Shown: positions 27,842 through 35,767 of the stretch, piece by piece
How the letters are laid out: the number at the start of each line of letters is the position of its first letter
Position numbering within the stretch: the stretch's first letter is position 1
Assembly: GCA_017303855.1 (NCBI GenBank)
Contig: JAFLBL010000001.1
Coordinates: forward strand, 124,001 to 188,000
Length of the DNA: 64,000 nucleotides
DNA from: Chitinophagales bacterium
GTDB taxonomy: Bacteria; Bacteroidota; Bacteroidia; Chitinophagales; Chitinophagaceae
Direction of reading: 5' to 3'
The notes under the pieces: model-generated
Told to the model about the DNA's origin: nothing
Database searches by the model: none
Seen by the model: the letters and a program-made list of their open reading frames with translations, nothing else
Program-made: the position numbers and the translations under genes

Positions 27842-28654
27842 TCAGGCTAAAGAATCTGCCGCTTTTTTAACACTGCCATGCAGCAGGAGTAATTCCTTTG
27901 CTTTTTCATAGTCGAGTGACTTCACTCTCTCCATCAGCATACGTGTACCCCGATCAACCAACTTATCGTTCGTTAGTTGCATGTTCACCATTTTATTATC
28001 TTCCACCCGGCCAAGATGAATCATCACCGTGGTGGAAATCATATTCAGTACCAGCTTTTGCGCGGTGCCGCTTTTCATACGTGTACTGCCTGTAACAAAC
28101 TCCGGTCCTACCACCACTTCAATCGGGAAATCCGCGGCTGCACTTACGGGTGAGTCAGGATTGCAGGATATACTGCCTGTTATGATTCCCCGACTGCGGC
28201 ATTCCTCCAGGGCGCCTATTACATAGGGGGTGGTACCACTGGCCGCAATACCGATCACCACGTCTTTATCAGATACGTTGTGCGCACTGAGATCCGCCCA
28301 GCCCTGTTCCCGGTCATCTTCGGCAAATTCGACGGCGGATGTAATGGCTTTCTCCCCTCCGGCAATTATACCGATCACGAGTCCGTACGGAACACCGTAT
28401 GTGGGAGGACATTCACTGGCATCCACTATGCCCAGTCGTCCGCTGGTGCCCGCCCCGATATAAAACATTCTTCCTCCCATCAGCATTTTATCCGCAGCTA
28501 CTTCCGCCAGTCTCTCGATTTGCGGAATGGCTTTTTCAACCGCCAACGGCACTATTTTATCTTCCTGATTTATATTGATCAGCAATTCACCTACAGTCAT
28601 TTTTTCCAGATGCCGGTAGTGACTTGATTGTTCTGTAATTTTCTGAAATGACAT
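27842..28654 (-). CDS. murQ: N-acetylmuramic acid 6-phosphate etherase
   Basis: A 270-residue SIS-domain lyase that splits the lactyl ether of MurNAc-6-phosphate in cell-wall recycling. The opening TEQSSHYRHLEKM and the signature IGAGTSGRLGIVDASECPPTYG (about residues 62-83) are diagnostic, as is TGSTRMKSGTAQKLVLNMIST near 190. Length is slightly below the usual 290-300 but no core motif is missing. It starts 9 bases after the sugar-kinase gene and forms a recycling pair with it. Confidence 0.95.
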   Translation of the reverse strand: MSFQKITEQSSHYRHLEKMTVGELLININQEDKIVPLAVEKAIPQIERLAEVAADKMLMGGRMFYIGAGTSGRLGIVDASECPPTYGVPYGLVIGIIAGGEKAITSAVEFAEDDREQGWADLSAHNVSDKDVVIGIAASGTTPYVIGALEECRSRGIITGSISCNPDSPVSAAADFPIEVVVGPEFVTGSTRMKSGTAQKLVLNMISTTVMIHLGRVEDNKMVNMQLTNDKLVDRGTRMLMERVKSLDYEKAKELLLLHGSVKKAADSLA

Positions 28655-28663
28655 ATTTCCTTT

Positions 28664-29506
28664 TTAGCGATGGTATTCAATCAGCCCCTCCATCGGGTTT
28701 TTCATTACCCGTCCGAGTTCAAATTCGTAACTGTCGCAAAGTTGCTGCAAGACATCCTTAAATCCAAATGCAATACTGCCGGCAAAATGAACCGGTTGCG
28801 ACCAGATTTCACGGTATTTACAGAGGTGATTGAAAAAGAAATCATTTAATCCGTCTTCAATGATATTCTCAATCATATAATGTCCCCTGTTTTCCGCGAG
28901 GAACCGGGCAAATCCTGCCAGGTACCGGTTGGGCAGCGGTTTTTTATATACGTTCTCCAGTATTTCAGAAGCGTTGGTAGTATAGGTAAGATCAAACCGT
29001 CCACGCAGTTCATCATCAAATGTCCCGTATAAATAATATTGAATCACTTTTTTACCAAGGTAAGCCCCGCTGCCTTCATCGCCCAGCACATAACCCAGAC
29101 CGGGACTGTTCTTAACGATTTTCTTTCCATTGTAAAAACAGGAATTGGAACCGGTTCCCAAAATACAGGCAATGCCTTTTTCCCGGCCGGACAAAGCACG
29201 GGCAGCCCCCATCAGGTCGTGCGTCACTTCTACCCTTGAATCGGGAAAAACATGTTTCAATGCTTTTTTAACTGACAGGGCATTGGCCGGATTGGCGCAA
29301 CCTGTACCGTAATAAAAAATCTCATCCGGTACTGTTTTCTTCAGGGCAGGCAGCAATTCACTGCGCAAAAGGGCTTCAATCTGCCCGGTATTCAGAAAAT
29401 AAGGGCTGATCCCCTGCGTGAAAATGGTTTTTCTGCGGCCATTCCGGATCAGACACCACTCAGCTTTGGTAGCCCCGCTGTCGGCAATCAGTTTAATGAC
29501 TGGCAT
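28664..29506 (-). CDS. BadF/BadG-family N-acetylhexosamine kinase-like protein
   Basis: Start 29506 (MPVIKLIADSGATKAEW) is preferred because it puts the phosphate-1 loop at the N-terminus, giving 280 residues. The upstream extension is basic and family-atypical. It is an ASKHA kinase: phosphate-1 ADSGATKAEW, phosphate-2 CILGTGSNSCFYNG, and an adenosine/GDEGSG segment LGDEGSGAYLGKK. Proteins of this type phosphorylate N-acetylglucosamine or N-acetylmuramate. Pairing with murQ points to cell-wall amino-sugar recycling. The exact substrate cannot be read from sequence. Confidence 0.85.
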   Translation of the reverse strand: MPVIKLIADSGATKAEWCLIRNGRRKTIFTQGISPYFLNTGQIEALLRSELLPALKKTVPDEIFYYGTGCANPANALSVKKALKHVFPDSRVEVTHDLMGAARALSGREKGIACILGTGSNSCFYNGKKIVKNSPGLGYVLGDEGSGAYLGKKVIQYYLYGTFDDELRGRFDLTYTTNASEILENVYKKPLPNRYLAGFARFLAENRGHYMIENIIEDGLNDFFFNHLCKYREIWSQPVHFAGSIAFGFKDVLQQLCDSYEFELGRVMKNPMEGLIEYHR

Positions 29507-29590
29507 ATAAAGATTTATTGAATTGGTTGAGCGGCAGTTTCTGTTCCGTTCAAATCCAGTATTTTGCGTCAAATTACAGAATAAAGGTTT

Positions 29591-31186
29591 ATGAAGGGCA
29601 ATAAAAAATTACAGGTATGGTACCCGCTGCTTTTTTCCGGGGTGCTGATCGTTGGTATGTTTCTCGGTTTTAAGCTTGGCGGCCAGGCCGGGAACGGTCA
29701 GGGACTCTTTGCCTCGAATAAAAAAGGGGCACTGGAAAAGGCGATGTACATGATCCGTACTCATTATGTGGATTCTGTAAACCTGGACACCCTGGAAGCC
29801 GATGCTATCCAGGAAATCATGAAAAAACTGGATCCCCACTCAGTATATCTGCCTCCTGTGGATCTCAAGGAAGCCAATGAAGACCTGGAAGGACATTTTG
29901 AAGGTATCGGGGTTGAGTTTAATATATTCAGCGATACGGTAAACGTCGTATATGTTTTCCCCGGAGGGCCGAGTGAAAAAGCCGGGCTCCAGATCGGCGA
30001 CAAACTGCTTAAAGTAAATGATTCCGCGCTGACCCGCAAAGGGTTTTCCGTAGCCAATATTAAATCCCTGATCAGGGGCCCGAAAGGATCAGCGGCCACC
30101 TTGAAGATTCTGCGTGGAAAGAACACAATGGATATAAAAGTTACCCGGGGTAATATTCCCGTATCTGCCGTAGATGCAGCTTATATGATTGATAAAACCA
30201 CAGGGTATATCAAGCTCACCAAGTTTACGGATAAAAGCTACGAAGAATTCATGCAGCATATGGAAGCCTTGCAAAAGCAGGGAATGCAAAGCCTGATTTA
30301 TGACCTGCGCGGAAATGGCGGTGGCTTCATGAATGAGGCGGTGGATATGGCGGATGAATTCCTGGATGGCGACAAACTGATTGTATATACGGAAGGGGTC
30401 AATAGCAGAAAAACCGAATACCGTTGTAAACGCCCGGGGCTTTTTGAAAAAGGGAAACTGGTATTGCTGGTGGATGAACTTTCAGCCAGTGCCAGTGAAG
30501 TACTGGCAGGTGCCTTACAGGACTGGTGCCGGGCTACCATTATCGGCCGCCGTACGTTTGGTAAAGGGCTGGTTCAGCAGCAATATCCATTGGGTGACGG
30601 TTCGGCCATCCGCCTGACCATTGCCCGATATTATACGCCCCTTGGCCGCAGCATACAGCGTTCATATGAAAAAGGAAAGAAAATCTATATGGATGAAATC
30701 TGGGACCGGTTCAATAACGGGGAGATGTTTTCCGCAGACTCCATGAAGAATCATATCGGGAATCAGTTTACGACCAATTGCAACGACACTTTATATGGTG
30801 GCGGAGGGATCAGCCCCACTGTTTTTATACCGGTAGATACCTCACATACCCGGCAAAAAGCGAACCATGTGGCGGTTTCTCCCAATACAAGTATCTATGT
30901 GTATAATTATTACCTGCAGCACAAAGCGACCATTGACAAATATAAAAACACGGCAGCGTTTATTAACGGATATGCGGGTAATGAAGATATCTGGAACGGA
31001 TTGGTAAATTATACAGCCGGGGATTCTTTACCGGCCGGAAAATTCAATGGACCCGAAAAGGAACTCGTGATTCAACGCCTGAAAGCCCTGCTGGCCCGTT
31101 ACCGCTGGAGGAACAGCGGGTTTTATGAAGTACTGAACAGTGATGATCCAATGGTGAAGAAAGCGCTGGAGCTGATTGCAAAATAG
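29591..31186 (+). CDS. S41 family C-terminal processing peptidase
   Basis: A 531-residue periplasmic tail-specific protease. Residues about 8-28 form a signal or anchor helix (VWYPLLFSGVLIVGMFLGF). A PDZ domain lies near 85-170 (EGIGVEFNIFSDTVNVVYVFPGGPSEKAGLQ split around GGPSEKAGL). The catalytic Ser is in ELSASASEVLAG and the general-base Lys in RRTFGKGLVQQQYPLG. It degrades or trims exported proteins. A second, longer S41 protease lies at 40673-42823. A palindrome GGTAACCGGTTACC at 31190-31203 sits between this gene and the converging lipoprotein. Confidence 0.93.
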   Translation: MKGNKKLQVWYPLLFSGVLIVGMFLGFKLGGQAGNGQGLFASNKKGALEKAMYMIRTHYVDSVNLDTLEADAIQEIMKKLDPHSVYLPPVDLKEANEDLEGHFEGIGVEFNIFSDTVNVVYVFPGGPSEKAGLQIGDKLLKVNDSALTRKGFSVANIKSLIRGPKGSAATLKILRGKNTMDIKVTRGNIPVSAVDAAYMIDKTTGYIKLTKFTDKSYEEFMQHMEALQKQGMQSLIYDLRGNGGGFMNEAVDMADEFLDGDKLIVYTEGVNSRKTEYRCKRPGLFEKGKLVLLVDELSASASEVLAGALQDWCRATIIGRRTFGKGLVQQQYPLGDGSAIRLTIARYYTPLGRSIQRSYEKGKKIYMDEIWDRFNNGEMFSADSMKNHIGNQFTTNCNDTLYGGGGISPTVFIPVDTSHTRQKANHVAVSPNTSIYVYNYYLQHKATIDKYKNTAAFINGYAGNEDIWNGLVNYTAGDSLPAGKFNGPEKELVIQRLKALLARYRWRNSGFYEVLNSDDPMVKKALELIAK

Positions 31187-31197
31187 CAGGTAACCGG

Positions 31198-31548
31198 TTA
31201 CCGGGTCTTTACCCCCAAAAGCAACATGTCTTTAACTGCTTTTGCAATAAATTCCCGGCCCTGTTCGTCCATCAACAGATTATTCCCGTTTTCTTTCATT
31301 TCAAAGCTGAGCTGGCCTTCCCTGTTACTGTTGACTTCCAGGTAATCCTCATTATTGTTGTACACCAGAAACCCGCCCGGAGAAATTCCTTCTATGGCCA
31401 TGGAATCCGCTGTAAAACTCACCGTACCGGAGTACTTTACCTGGCGGTAATTATTGTTATCACTGGTCCGGATAGTGGTAACCTTGCCACGGTGGCAAGA
31501 GACCAGAACAATCAGTAAAAGTAAGAGAACAGGTATGTATTTTTTCAT
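31198..31548 (-). CDS. Small lipoprotein of unknown function
   Basis: A 116-residue lipoprotein with a clear SPII signal (MKKYIPVLLLLLIVLVSCHRG, Cys at 18). The mature part is short and beta-rich (YSGTVSFTADSMAIEGISPGGFLVYNN), ending in an amphipathic helix (REFIAKAVKDMLLLGVK). No family recognised. It is the second gene of a minus-strand pair after a DUF6249-like membrane protein, divergent from the ECF sigma gene. A role in sensing or response to that sigma factor is possible but not shown. Confidence 0.8.
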   Translation of the reverse strand: MKKYIPVLLLLLIVLVSCHRGKVTTIRTSDNNNYRQVKYSGTVSFTADSMAIEGISPGGFLVYNNNEDYLEVNSNREGQLSFEMKENGNNLLMDEQGREFIAKAVKDMLLLGVKTR

Positions 31549-31573
31549 AATAAAGTTGGGTTAAATGCAATAA

Positions 31574-31591
31574 CCTGGTGGTAACACCAGG
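31574..31591. repeat. Perfect 7-bp hairpin between two small minus-strand genes
   Basis: CCTGGTG (31574-31580) pairs with CACCAGG (31585-31591) around GTAA. There is no T tail. It may stabilise or separate the two small minus-strand genes. Confidence 0.5.
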
Positions 31592-31642
31592 CTAAAGCCG
31601 TTTAATGGTTAATGATCATTCTTCAAGACGTATTTTGCTGCT

Positions 31643-32020
31643 TCAGTTATTTTCCTTGTTCTCATCCCACCATTTCTTCTCAATTTTATACGAACCGAAC
31701 AATCCCAACCCGCCGCCAATTGCAATCAGTGCAAAATAGATCGGGGCATTATGGTCACTGTCATAACGGACCCTGAACGATTGATAAAGGACATAGTTAT
31801 CCAGGATATAGGCCAGGAATAAACCGACCCCGGCTCCTATCAGGAGTAAGGCCCATTTGAGGTTTTTGTAGGGTGCAGGACGATCCCTGTGCTCAAGCGG
31901 GTTCATGTTTTTCTCTATCATGGCCAGGTTCTGGCGGGTTTTAAGATAAGCGATACCAAATATCATGGCAAAGCCTCCTGCAAAAATGGTTACGGGTACT
32001 AATGCTTCTGCGCCGTTCAT
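31643..32020 (-). CDS. Small three-helix membrane protein (DUF6249-like)
   Basis: A 125-residue integral membrane protein with three predicted helices (LVPVTIFAGGFAMIFGIAYL, KWALLLIGAGVGLFLAYIL, PIYFALIAIGGGLGLFGSY) and a cytosolic linker of basic and acidic residues. It resembles the DUF6249 family, which often lies beside ECF sigma genes in this phylum. It is divergent from the sigma gene at 32250, with 229 bases between them containing three GGTTACAG words. A role as membrane sensor is an inference. Confidence 0.7.
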   Translation of the reverse strand: MNGAEALVPVTIFAGGFAMIFGIAYLKTRQNLAMIEKNMNPLEHRDRPAPYKNLKWALLLIGAGVGLFLAYILDNYVLYQSFRVRYDSDHNAPIYFALIAIGGGLGLFGSYKIEKKWWDENKENN

Positions 32021-32079
32021 ATTATTTCGTTTTAAATGTTAATACTTGCTGTTTACTATGACTCCTGCTTTCTTGTTCC

Positions 32080-32219
32080 GGTTACAGCCTGGCAGGATTT
32101 TTTTTTAATTCCACGCGTTCAAACAATCAGACCCTGTTTTAGCACCCGAGGTTACAGGCTTTCCGTAACTTTCTGTTCCCAAACAGACCGCTATTATAAT
32201 ATGTATCAAACCTGTAACC
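32080..32219. promoter_or_regulatory. Three GGTTACAG words upstream of the ECF sigma operon
   Basis: GGTTACAG at 32080-32087 and 32150-32157 and its reverse complement CTGTAACC at 32212-32219 occur in one 140-base stretch. The last two extend to a 9-bp inverted pair (GGTTACAGG/CCTGTAACC). They could be operator half-sites or RNA pairing arms between the divergent genes. Confidence 0.4.
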
Positions 32220-32249
32220 TGACGGTCTTGTTGGGAGTCTAAGTATAAG

Positions 32250-32831
32250 ATGTCTGCCGGACTAAATGATAATGAACTCATTGAGAAAGTAATACGGGGC
32301 GACCACCAGGCTTATGCCGGGCTGGTGCAACGGTACCAGTCTTATGTATTTACCCTCACCCTCCGGATGATCAAAAACCGGGAAGAAGCCGAGGAAGTAG
32401 CCCAGGATGTATTTATTAAAGCATATAAATACCTGGCAGATTTCCGGGGAGAGGCAAAATTCAGCACCTGGCTATATACCATTGTAAACAATACCTGTAT
32501 CAGCTTCCTCCGTAAAAAGAAACCAACCATTCATTCATTAGATGATGAAAGGGTGTTTCTGGCTGCAGACCGGTCAGTCAACGGTAACAGGCAGGACAGC
32601 CTGGAACAAAAATCAGTTCATGCTGTTTTGACGGAAGCGATCCTCCGCCTGGGTCATGATGATGCAGAAATAATAACCTTGTTTTATAAACACGAACAGA
32701 CATTGGATGAAATCTCGCGTATCCTGGGTGTGGAAGTAAATACTGCCAAAGTCCGGTTGCACCGGGCGCGGATCCGGCTAAAAGAGAAAATGGAAACCCA
32801 TTACGCGACTGAAATAAAAGATTTAATTTAA
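32250..32831 (+). CDS. ECF-type RNA polymerase sigma factor
   Basis: A 193-residue sigma-70 family protein with region 2 (YVFTLTLRMIKNREEAEEVAQDVFIKAYKYL..., about residues 30-60) and region 4 (DEISRILGVEVNTAKVRLHRARIRLKE, about 150-177), lacking regions 1 and 3, as in extracytoplasmic function sigma factors. It should direct polymerase to a small regulon. It is followed 5 bases later by a membrane protein of anti-sigma type. Divergent small membrane and lipoprotein genes lie upstream. Confidence 0.95.
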   Translation: MSAGLNDNELIEKVIRGDHQAYAGLVQRYQSYVFTLTLRMIKNREEAEEVAQDVFIKAYKYLADFRGEAKFSTWLYTIVNNTCISFLRKKKPTIHSLDDERVFLAADRSVNGNRQDSLEQKSVHAVLTEAILRLGHDDAEIITLFYKHEQTLDEISRILGVEVNTAKVRLHRARIRLKEKMETHYATEIKDLI

Positions 32832-32836
32832 CAACT

Positions 32837-33349
32837 ATGAATACGAATCTGCAGATGGAGGAACGGTTATGGGCTTATATTGATGGCCATGTCTCCGGTA
32901 CGGAGAAATCCGGGGTGGAAGCACTGATTGCTGAACAGGCCGCCTGGCGCGAAAAGTACCAGGAATTACTTGCTATGCATTCCTCGTTACAATTAACGGA
33001 GCTGGAAGAACCATCCCTTCGGTTCAGCAAAAACGTGATGGAGGAAATTTCACGCTTGCAGATTGCCCCGGCCACCAAGACCTATATCAATAAAAAGATT
33101 GTCGCCGGTATTGGCATCTTCTTTATCAGCCTGCTGGCCGCCATACTGATCTATGGATTCAGCCAGATGGATTTCAGCAGCCCGGGCAGTGCGCAGATTG
33201 AAATAACCCTTGAAAAAATTGATATCAGTAAATTTTTCAACAATACCCTGATCAATGTGTTCCTGATGATTAATGTATTGCTGGGACTGGTACTGCTTGA
33301 TTTTTATTTATCGAATAAACGAAACCTGTACAGAAAAGATACCCGATGA
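32837..33349 (+). CDS. Anti-sigma-factor-like membrane protein
   Basis: A 170-residue protein with a cytosolic N-terminal helical part (MEERLWAYIDGHVSGTEKS, the LWxYIDG start typical of anti-sigma domains), followed by two membrane helices (VAGIGIFFISLLAAILIYGF and TLINVFLMINVLLGLVLLDFY). The zinc ligands His/Cys of the usual ZAS domain are absent. It lies 5 bases after the ECF sigma gene and ends at a strong terminator. By position and layout it is the likely membrane anchor or inhibitor of that sigma factor. Confidence 0.75.
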   Translation: MNTNLQMEERLWAYIDGHVSGTEKSGVEALIAEQAAWREKYQELLAMHSSLQLTELEEPSLRFSKNVMEEISRLQIAPATKTYINKKIVAGIGIFFISLLAAILIYGFSQMDFSSPGSAQIEITLEKIDISKFFNNTLINVFLMINVLLGLVLLDFYLSNKRNLYRKDTR

Positions 33350-33369
33350 CTACGGTCATTGGTCCGGCG

Positions 33370-33400
33370 GCCCCACCTGGTAACAGGTGGGGCTTTTTTA
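33370..33400 (+). terminator. Strong terminator after the sigma/anti-sigma pair
   Basis: Perfect 10-bp stem GCCCCACCTG/CAGGTGGGGC with a GTAA tetraloop (33370-33393), followed by TTTTTT. Confidence 0.9.
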
Positions 33401-33443
33401 ATTGATTTAACTAACAGCTGTTAACCGGAAGCCGGTAAAAACC

Positions 33444-33451
33444 TACCTTTG
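33444..33451 (+). promoter_or_regulatory. Candidate -7 element (TACCTTTG) for the CBS-domain synthase
   Basis: TACCTTTG fits TAnnTTTG and predicts a very short leader before the ATG at 33470. The palindrome CTAACAGCTGTTA at 33411-33423 lies 20 bases upstream. A close relative (CTAACAGCCGTTAG) occurs at 36887-36900 before the aldolase promoter. Confidence 0.5.
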
Positions 33452-33469
33452 TCCGGTAAAAACCAATGA

Positions 33470-34828
33470 ATGAATATTAAGAATAATATACTGGAAACTA
33501 TCGGGAATACCCCCCTGATCCGGCTGAATAAGATCACAAAGGATGTACCGTGTATGGTGCTGGCTAAAGTTGATTATTTCAATCCCGGTAATTCAATAAA
33601 AGACCGGATGGCCCTGAAAATGGTGGAGGTGGCCGAGCAGGAAGGAAAACTGAAACCTGGCGGCACCATCATCGAAGGAACCAGTGGGAATACCGGAATG
33701 GGACTGGCCCTGGCCGCAGTAGTGAAAGGATACAAATGCATCTTTGTCACCACCGATAAACAATCAAAAGAAAAAGCGGATATCCTGAAAGCAGTAGGTG
33801 CAGAAGTAATTGTATGTCCTACCAATGTAATGCCTGAAGATCCCAGGAGTTATTACAGCGTGGCTGCACGGCTGGCGAAGGAAGTACCCAACTCTTATCA
33901 TATGAACCAGTATGATAACCTGGCCAACCGGCTGGCCCACTATGAAAGTACCGGGCCAGAAATATGGGAACAAACAGACGGTAAGATAACACACCTCGTA
34001 TGCACCGCAGGTACCGGTGGTACGATTACAGGTACAGCGCAATACCTGAAAGAAAAAAATCCGGATATACAAATATGGGCTATTGATGTGTATGGTTCCC
34101 TGCTGACAAAATATTTTAATACCGGGGAAATCGATATGAATGAGGTTCATCCTTATATCAGCGAAGGATTCGGGGAGGATTTCGTTCCAAAGAACTATGA
34201 CATGTCGGTCATTGATCATTTTGAACAGGTAACCGATAAAGATGGAGCTGTACAGGCCCGCCGCCTGGCCAAAGAAGAAGGCTTGTTTTGCGGGTACAGT
34301 GCCGGCAGTTGTATTCAGGGACTGATGCAGTTAAAATCACGGCTGAAGAAAGACGATGTGGTGGTTTGTATTTTCCATGATCACGGCAGCCGCTATGTAG
34401 GCAAAATTTATAACGACCAATGGATGATTGAAAGAGGATTCCTGGATGTGAAAACATTCCGTGATGTCGTCAGCGCCAGAGGGGCAAAACGATTAATCAC
34501 CGTAGAGCCCGGCCAAACCGTAGCAGCCGCGGTGGAACTCATGAAAAAATATGATATTGAACAGATACCCGTATTTAAAGATGGCATACCAGCCGGTGCC
34601 ATCAGTGAAGGAGGCTTGTTTCAGAAAATATTTGACAATCCTGAATTGAAAAATGCTACAGTGGAAGCTGTTTTAGAAACATCCTTCCCGCTGGTGGCTT
34701 TTGATACACCGGTAGAACGCCTGAGCCATCTGATTAATAAGGAAAACGGCGCGGTACTGGCAAAAGATGAAGCCGGCAATTTCCACATTGTTACCAAATA
34801 CGACGTGATCCAGGCACTCGGAAACTGA
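33470..34828 (+). CDS. PLP-dependent cystathionine beta-synthase/cysteine synthase with CBS domains
   Basis: A 452-residue fold-type II PLP enzyme. The PLP Lys is in NPGNSIKDRM (Lys 44), the phosphate loop is TSGNTGMGLA (71-80), and the glycine loop is GTGGTITG. After about residue 320 come two CBS modules (QTVAAAVELMKKYDIEQIPV and PVERLSHLINKENGAVLA). The CBS-domain tail favours cystathionine beta-synthase over plain O-acetylserine sulfhydrylase, but sequence alone does not settle whether it makes cysteine, cystathionine or both. Monocistronic, between terminators at 33370 and 34851. Confidence 0.92.
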   Translation: MNIKNNILETIGNTPLIRLNKITKDVPCMVLAKVDYFNPGNSIKDRMALKMVEVAEQEGKLKPGGTIIEGTSGNTGMGLALAAVVKGYKCIFVTTDKQSKEKADILKAVGAEVIVCPTNVMPEDPRSYYSVAARLAKEVPNSYHMNQYDNLANRLAHYESTGPEIWEQTDGKITHLVCTAGTGGTITGTAQYLKEKNPDIQIWAIDVYGSLLTKYFNTGEIDMNEVHPYISEGFGEDFVPKNYDMSVIDHFEQVTDKDGAVQARRLAKEEGLFCGYSAGSCIQGLMQLKSRLKKDDVVVCIFHDHGSRYVGKIYNDQWMIERGFLDVKTFRDVVSARGAKRLITVEPGQTVAAAVELMKKYDIEQIPVFKDGIPAGAISEGGLFQKIFDNPELKNATVEAVLETSFPLVAFDTPVERLSHLINKENGAVLAKDEAGNFHIVTKYDVIQALGN

Positions 34829-34850
34829 TACAATATTTCAAAAACGTTCT

Positions 34851-34888
34851 GAAAAAGGCCCTGAAACCCCGGTTTAAGGGCCTTTTTC
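34851..34888. terminator. Strong terminator after the CBS-domain synthase
   Basis: Stem GAAAAAGGCCCT/AGGGCCTTTTTC with an inner AAACC/GGTTT pairing. The A run on one side and T run on the other allow use in both directions. Confidence 0.9.
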
Positions 34889-35015
34889 GTAAAACTACGT
34901 ATACCGGATATGTAGTATTGCGCAAAACAAGTATGACATGTTTACGATAAAAACAGTAAAAAATGTCGTAAAATAAAGAGGAAGTTTTGCTCTGTTTTGT
35001 GAACGAAAAGCCAAT

Positions 35016-35023
35016 TACTTTTG
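35016..35023 (+). promoter_or_regulatory. Candidate promoter (TTTG ... TACTTTTG) before the A/C-rich element
   Basis: TACTTTTG at 35016-35023 fits TAnnTTTG. A TTTG lies at 34996-34999, a slightly short spacing. It lies inside a gap of about 940 bases with no gene. Confidence 0.4.
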
Positions 35024-35027
35024 TGTC

Positions 35028-35490
35028 AGAAGTTGATTGATATCGTATCAATCTTTTGTCAAAGTCCAATATCCAAATCCAGAAGAACCGTCCAAAGACT
35101 GACAAAATCCAATACTTAGAAAAAACCGTGACAATTAAAATCCAGTATCGGTCAACTTCTTTCTTAGTTTATTAAAAGTTATTTGAAAATACCGTTTGAG
35201 ATCCAATCCCGACTGAAAACTGAAAACCAAGTCCGACGAAAAACCAAACAAATCCAGATCCAGAAAAAAACCGTCCAGATCCAAATCCAAAAAAAACCGA
35301 AAAAACCAAATCCGACGAAAATCCGAAAAATCCAATCTGAAACAAAAACCAACCAGATCCAAATCCATCGAAAATCCGAAAAATCCATCCAAGTCCGAGA
35401 AACCGACCAAGTCTCACCGTGTCCAAATCCATGAAAGAAACTAAACATCCGGAACCCCTCCTGCAAAACTAACATTTTGCAGGAGGCGCG
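35028..35490 (+). ncRNA. Candidate non-coding RNA: A/C-rich, G-poor body between two hairpins
   Basis: After the promoter-like TACTTTTG comes an 8-bp hairpin (35035-35042 with 35046-35053), then about 400 bases built from ATCCA/ATCCGA/AAAACC words, then a perfect 12-bp hairpin (35457-35468 with 35475-35486). The body is extreme in composition: 35281-35340 holds 33 A, 16 C, 6 T and 5 G. The reading frames through it are low-complexity (IQIQKK-type or DLDLDGFF-type) and not credible proteins. The whole 34829-35767 gap has no gene. The rest holds a CATTCTT/CATTACT word run (35610-35650). The RNA call is an inference. Confidence 0.3.
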
Positions 35491-35604
35491 GTGAACCGTG
35501 ATCGAAAAGACACAAACACCGGGTATACACCCCCATACATTTCCCTGACAGACATTCCGGTTATCCATCCCCTCTGCTTCTCTTACGGTAGTATTTCCCA
35601 GATT

Positions 35605-35650
35605 ACGCTTCATTCTTCATTCTTCATTCCTCATTACTCATTACTCATCC
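35605..35650. repeat. TTCATTC / ACTCATT word array
   Basis: Three copies near TTCATTC followed by two copies of ACTCATT in a row. This is one more low-complexity G-poor intergenic word array, upstream of the kinase-like gene. A CAAACGGCC/CAAACAACT/AAACG word run follows at 35727-35757, directly before its start. Confidence 0.6.
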
Positions 35651-35767
35651 CCCTTCCGGTTAAAAAATCAATTTTTTTTAGCGAAATTGCACGTAACCGT
35701 ACATAATTACTGTGTACACCATCACCAAACGGCCAAACAACTAAACGTCAAAACGACTCAATCCACC

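Noticed and set aside
35172..35613. Several low-complexity open frames on both strands of the A/C-rich element
   Set aside because: They only reflect the biased word composition (IQIQKK or DLDLDG repeats), overlap each other in several frames and lack start context.
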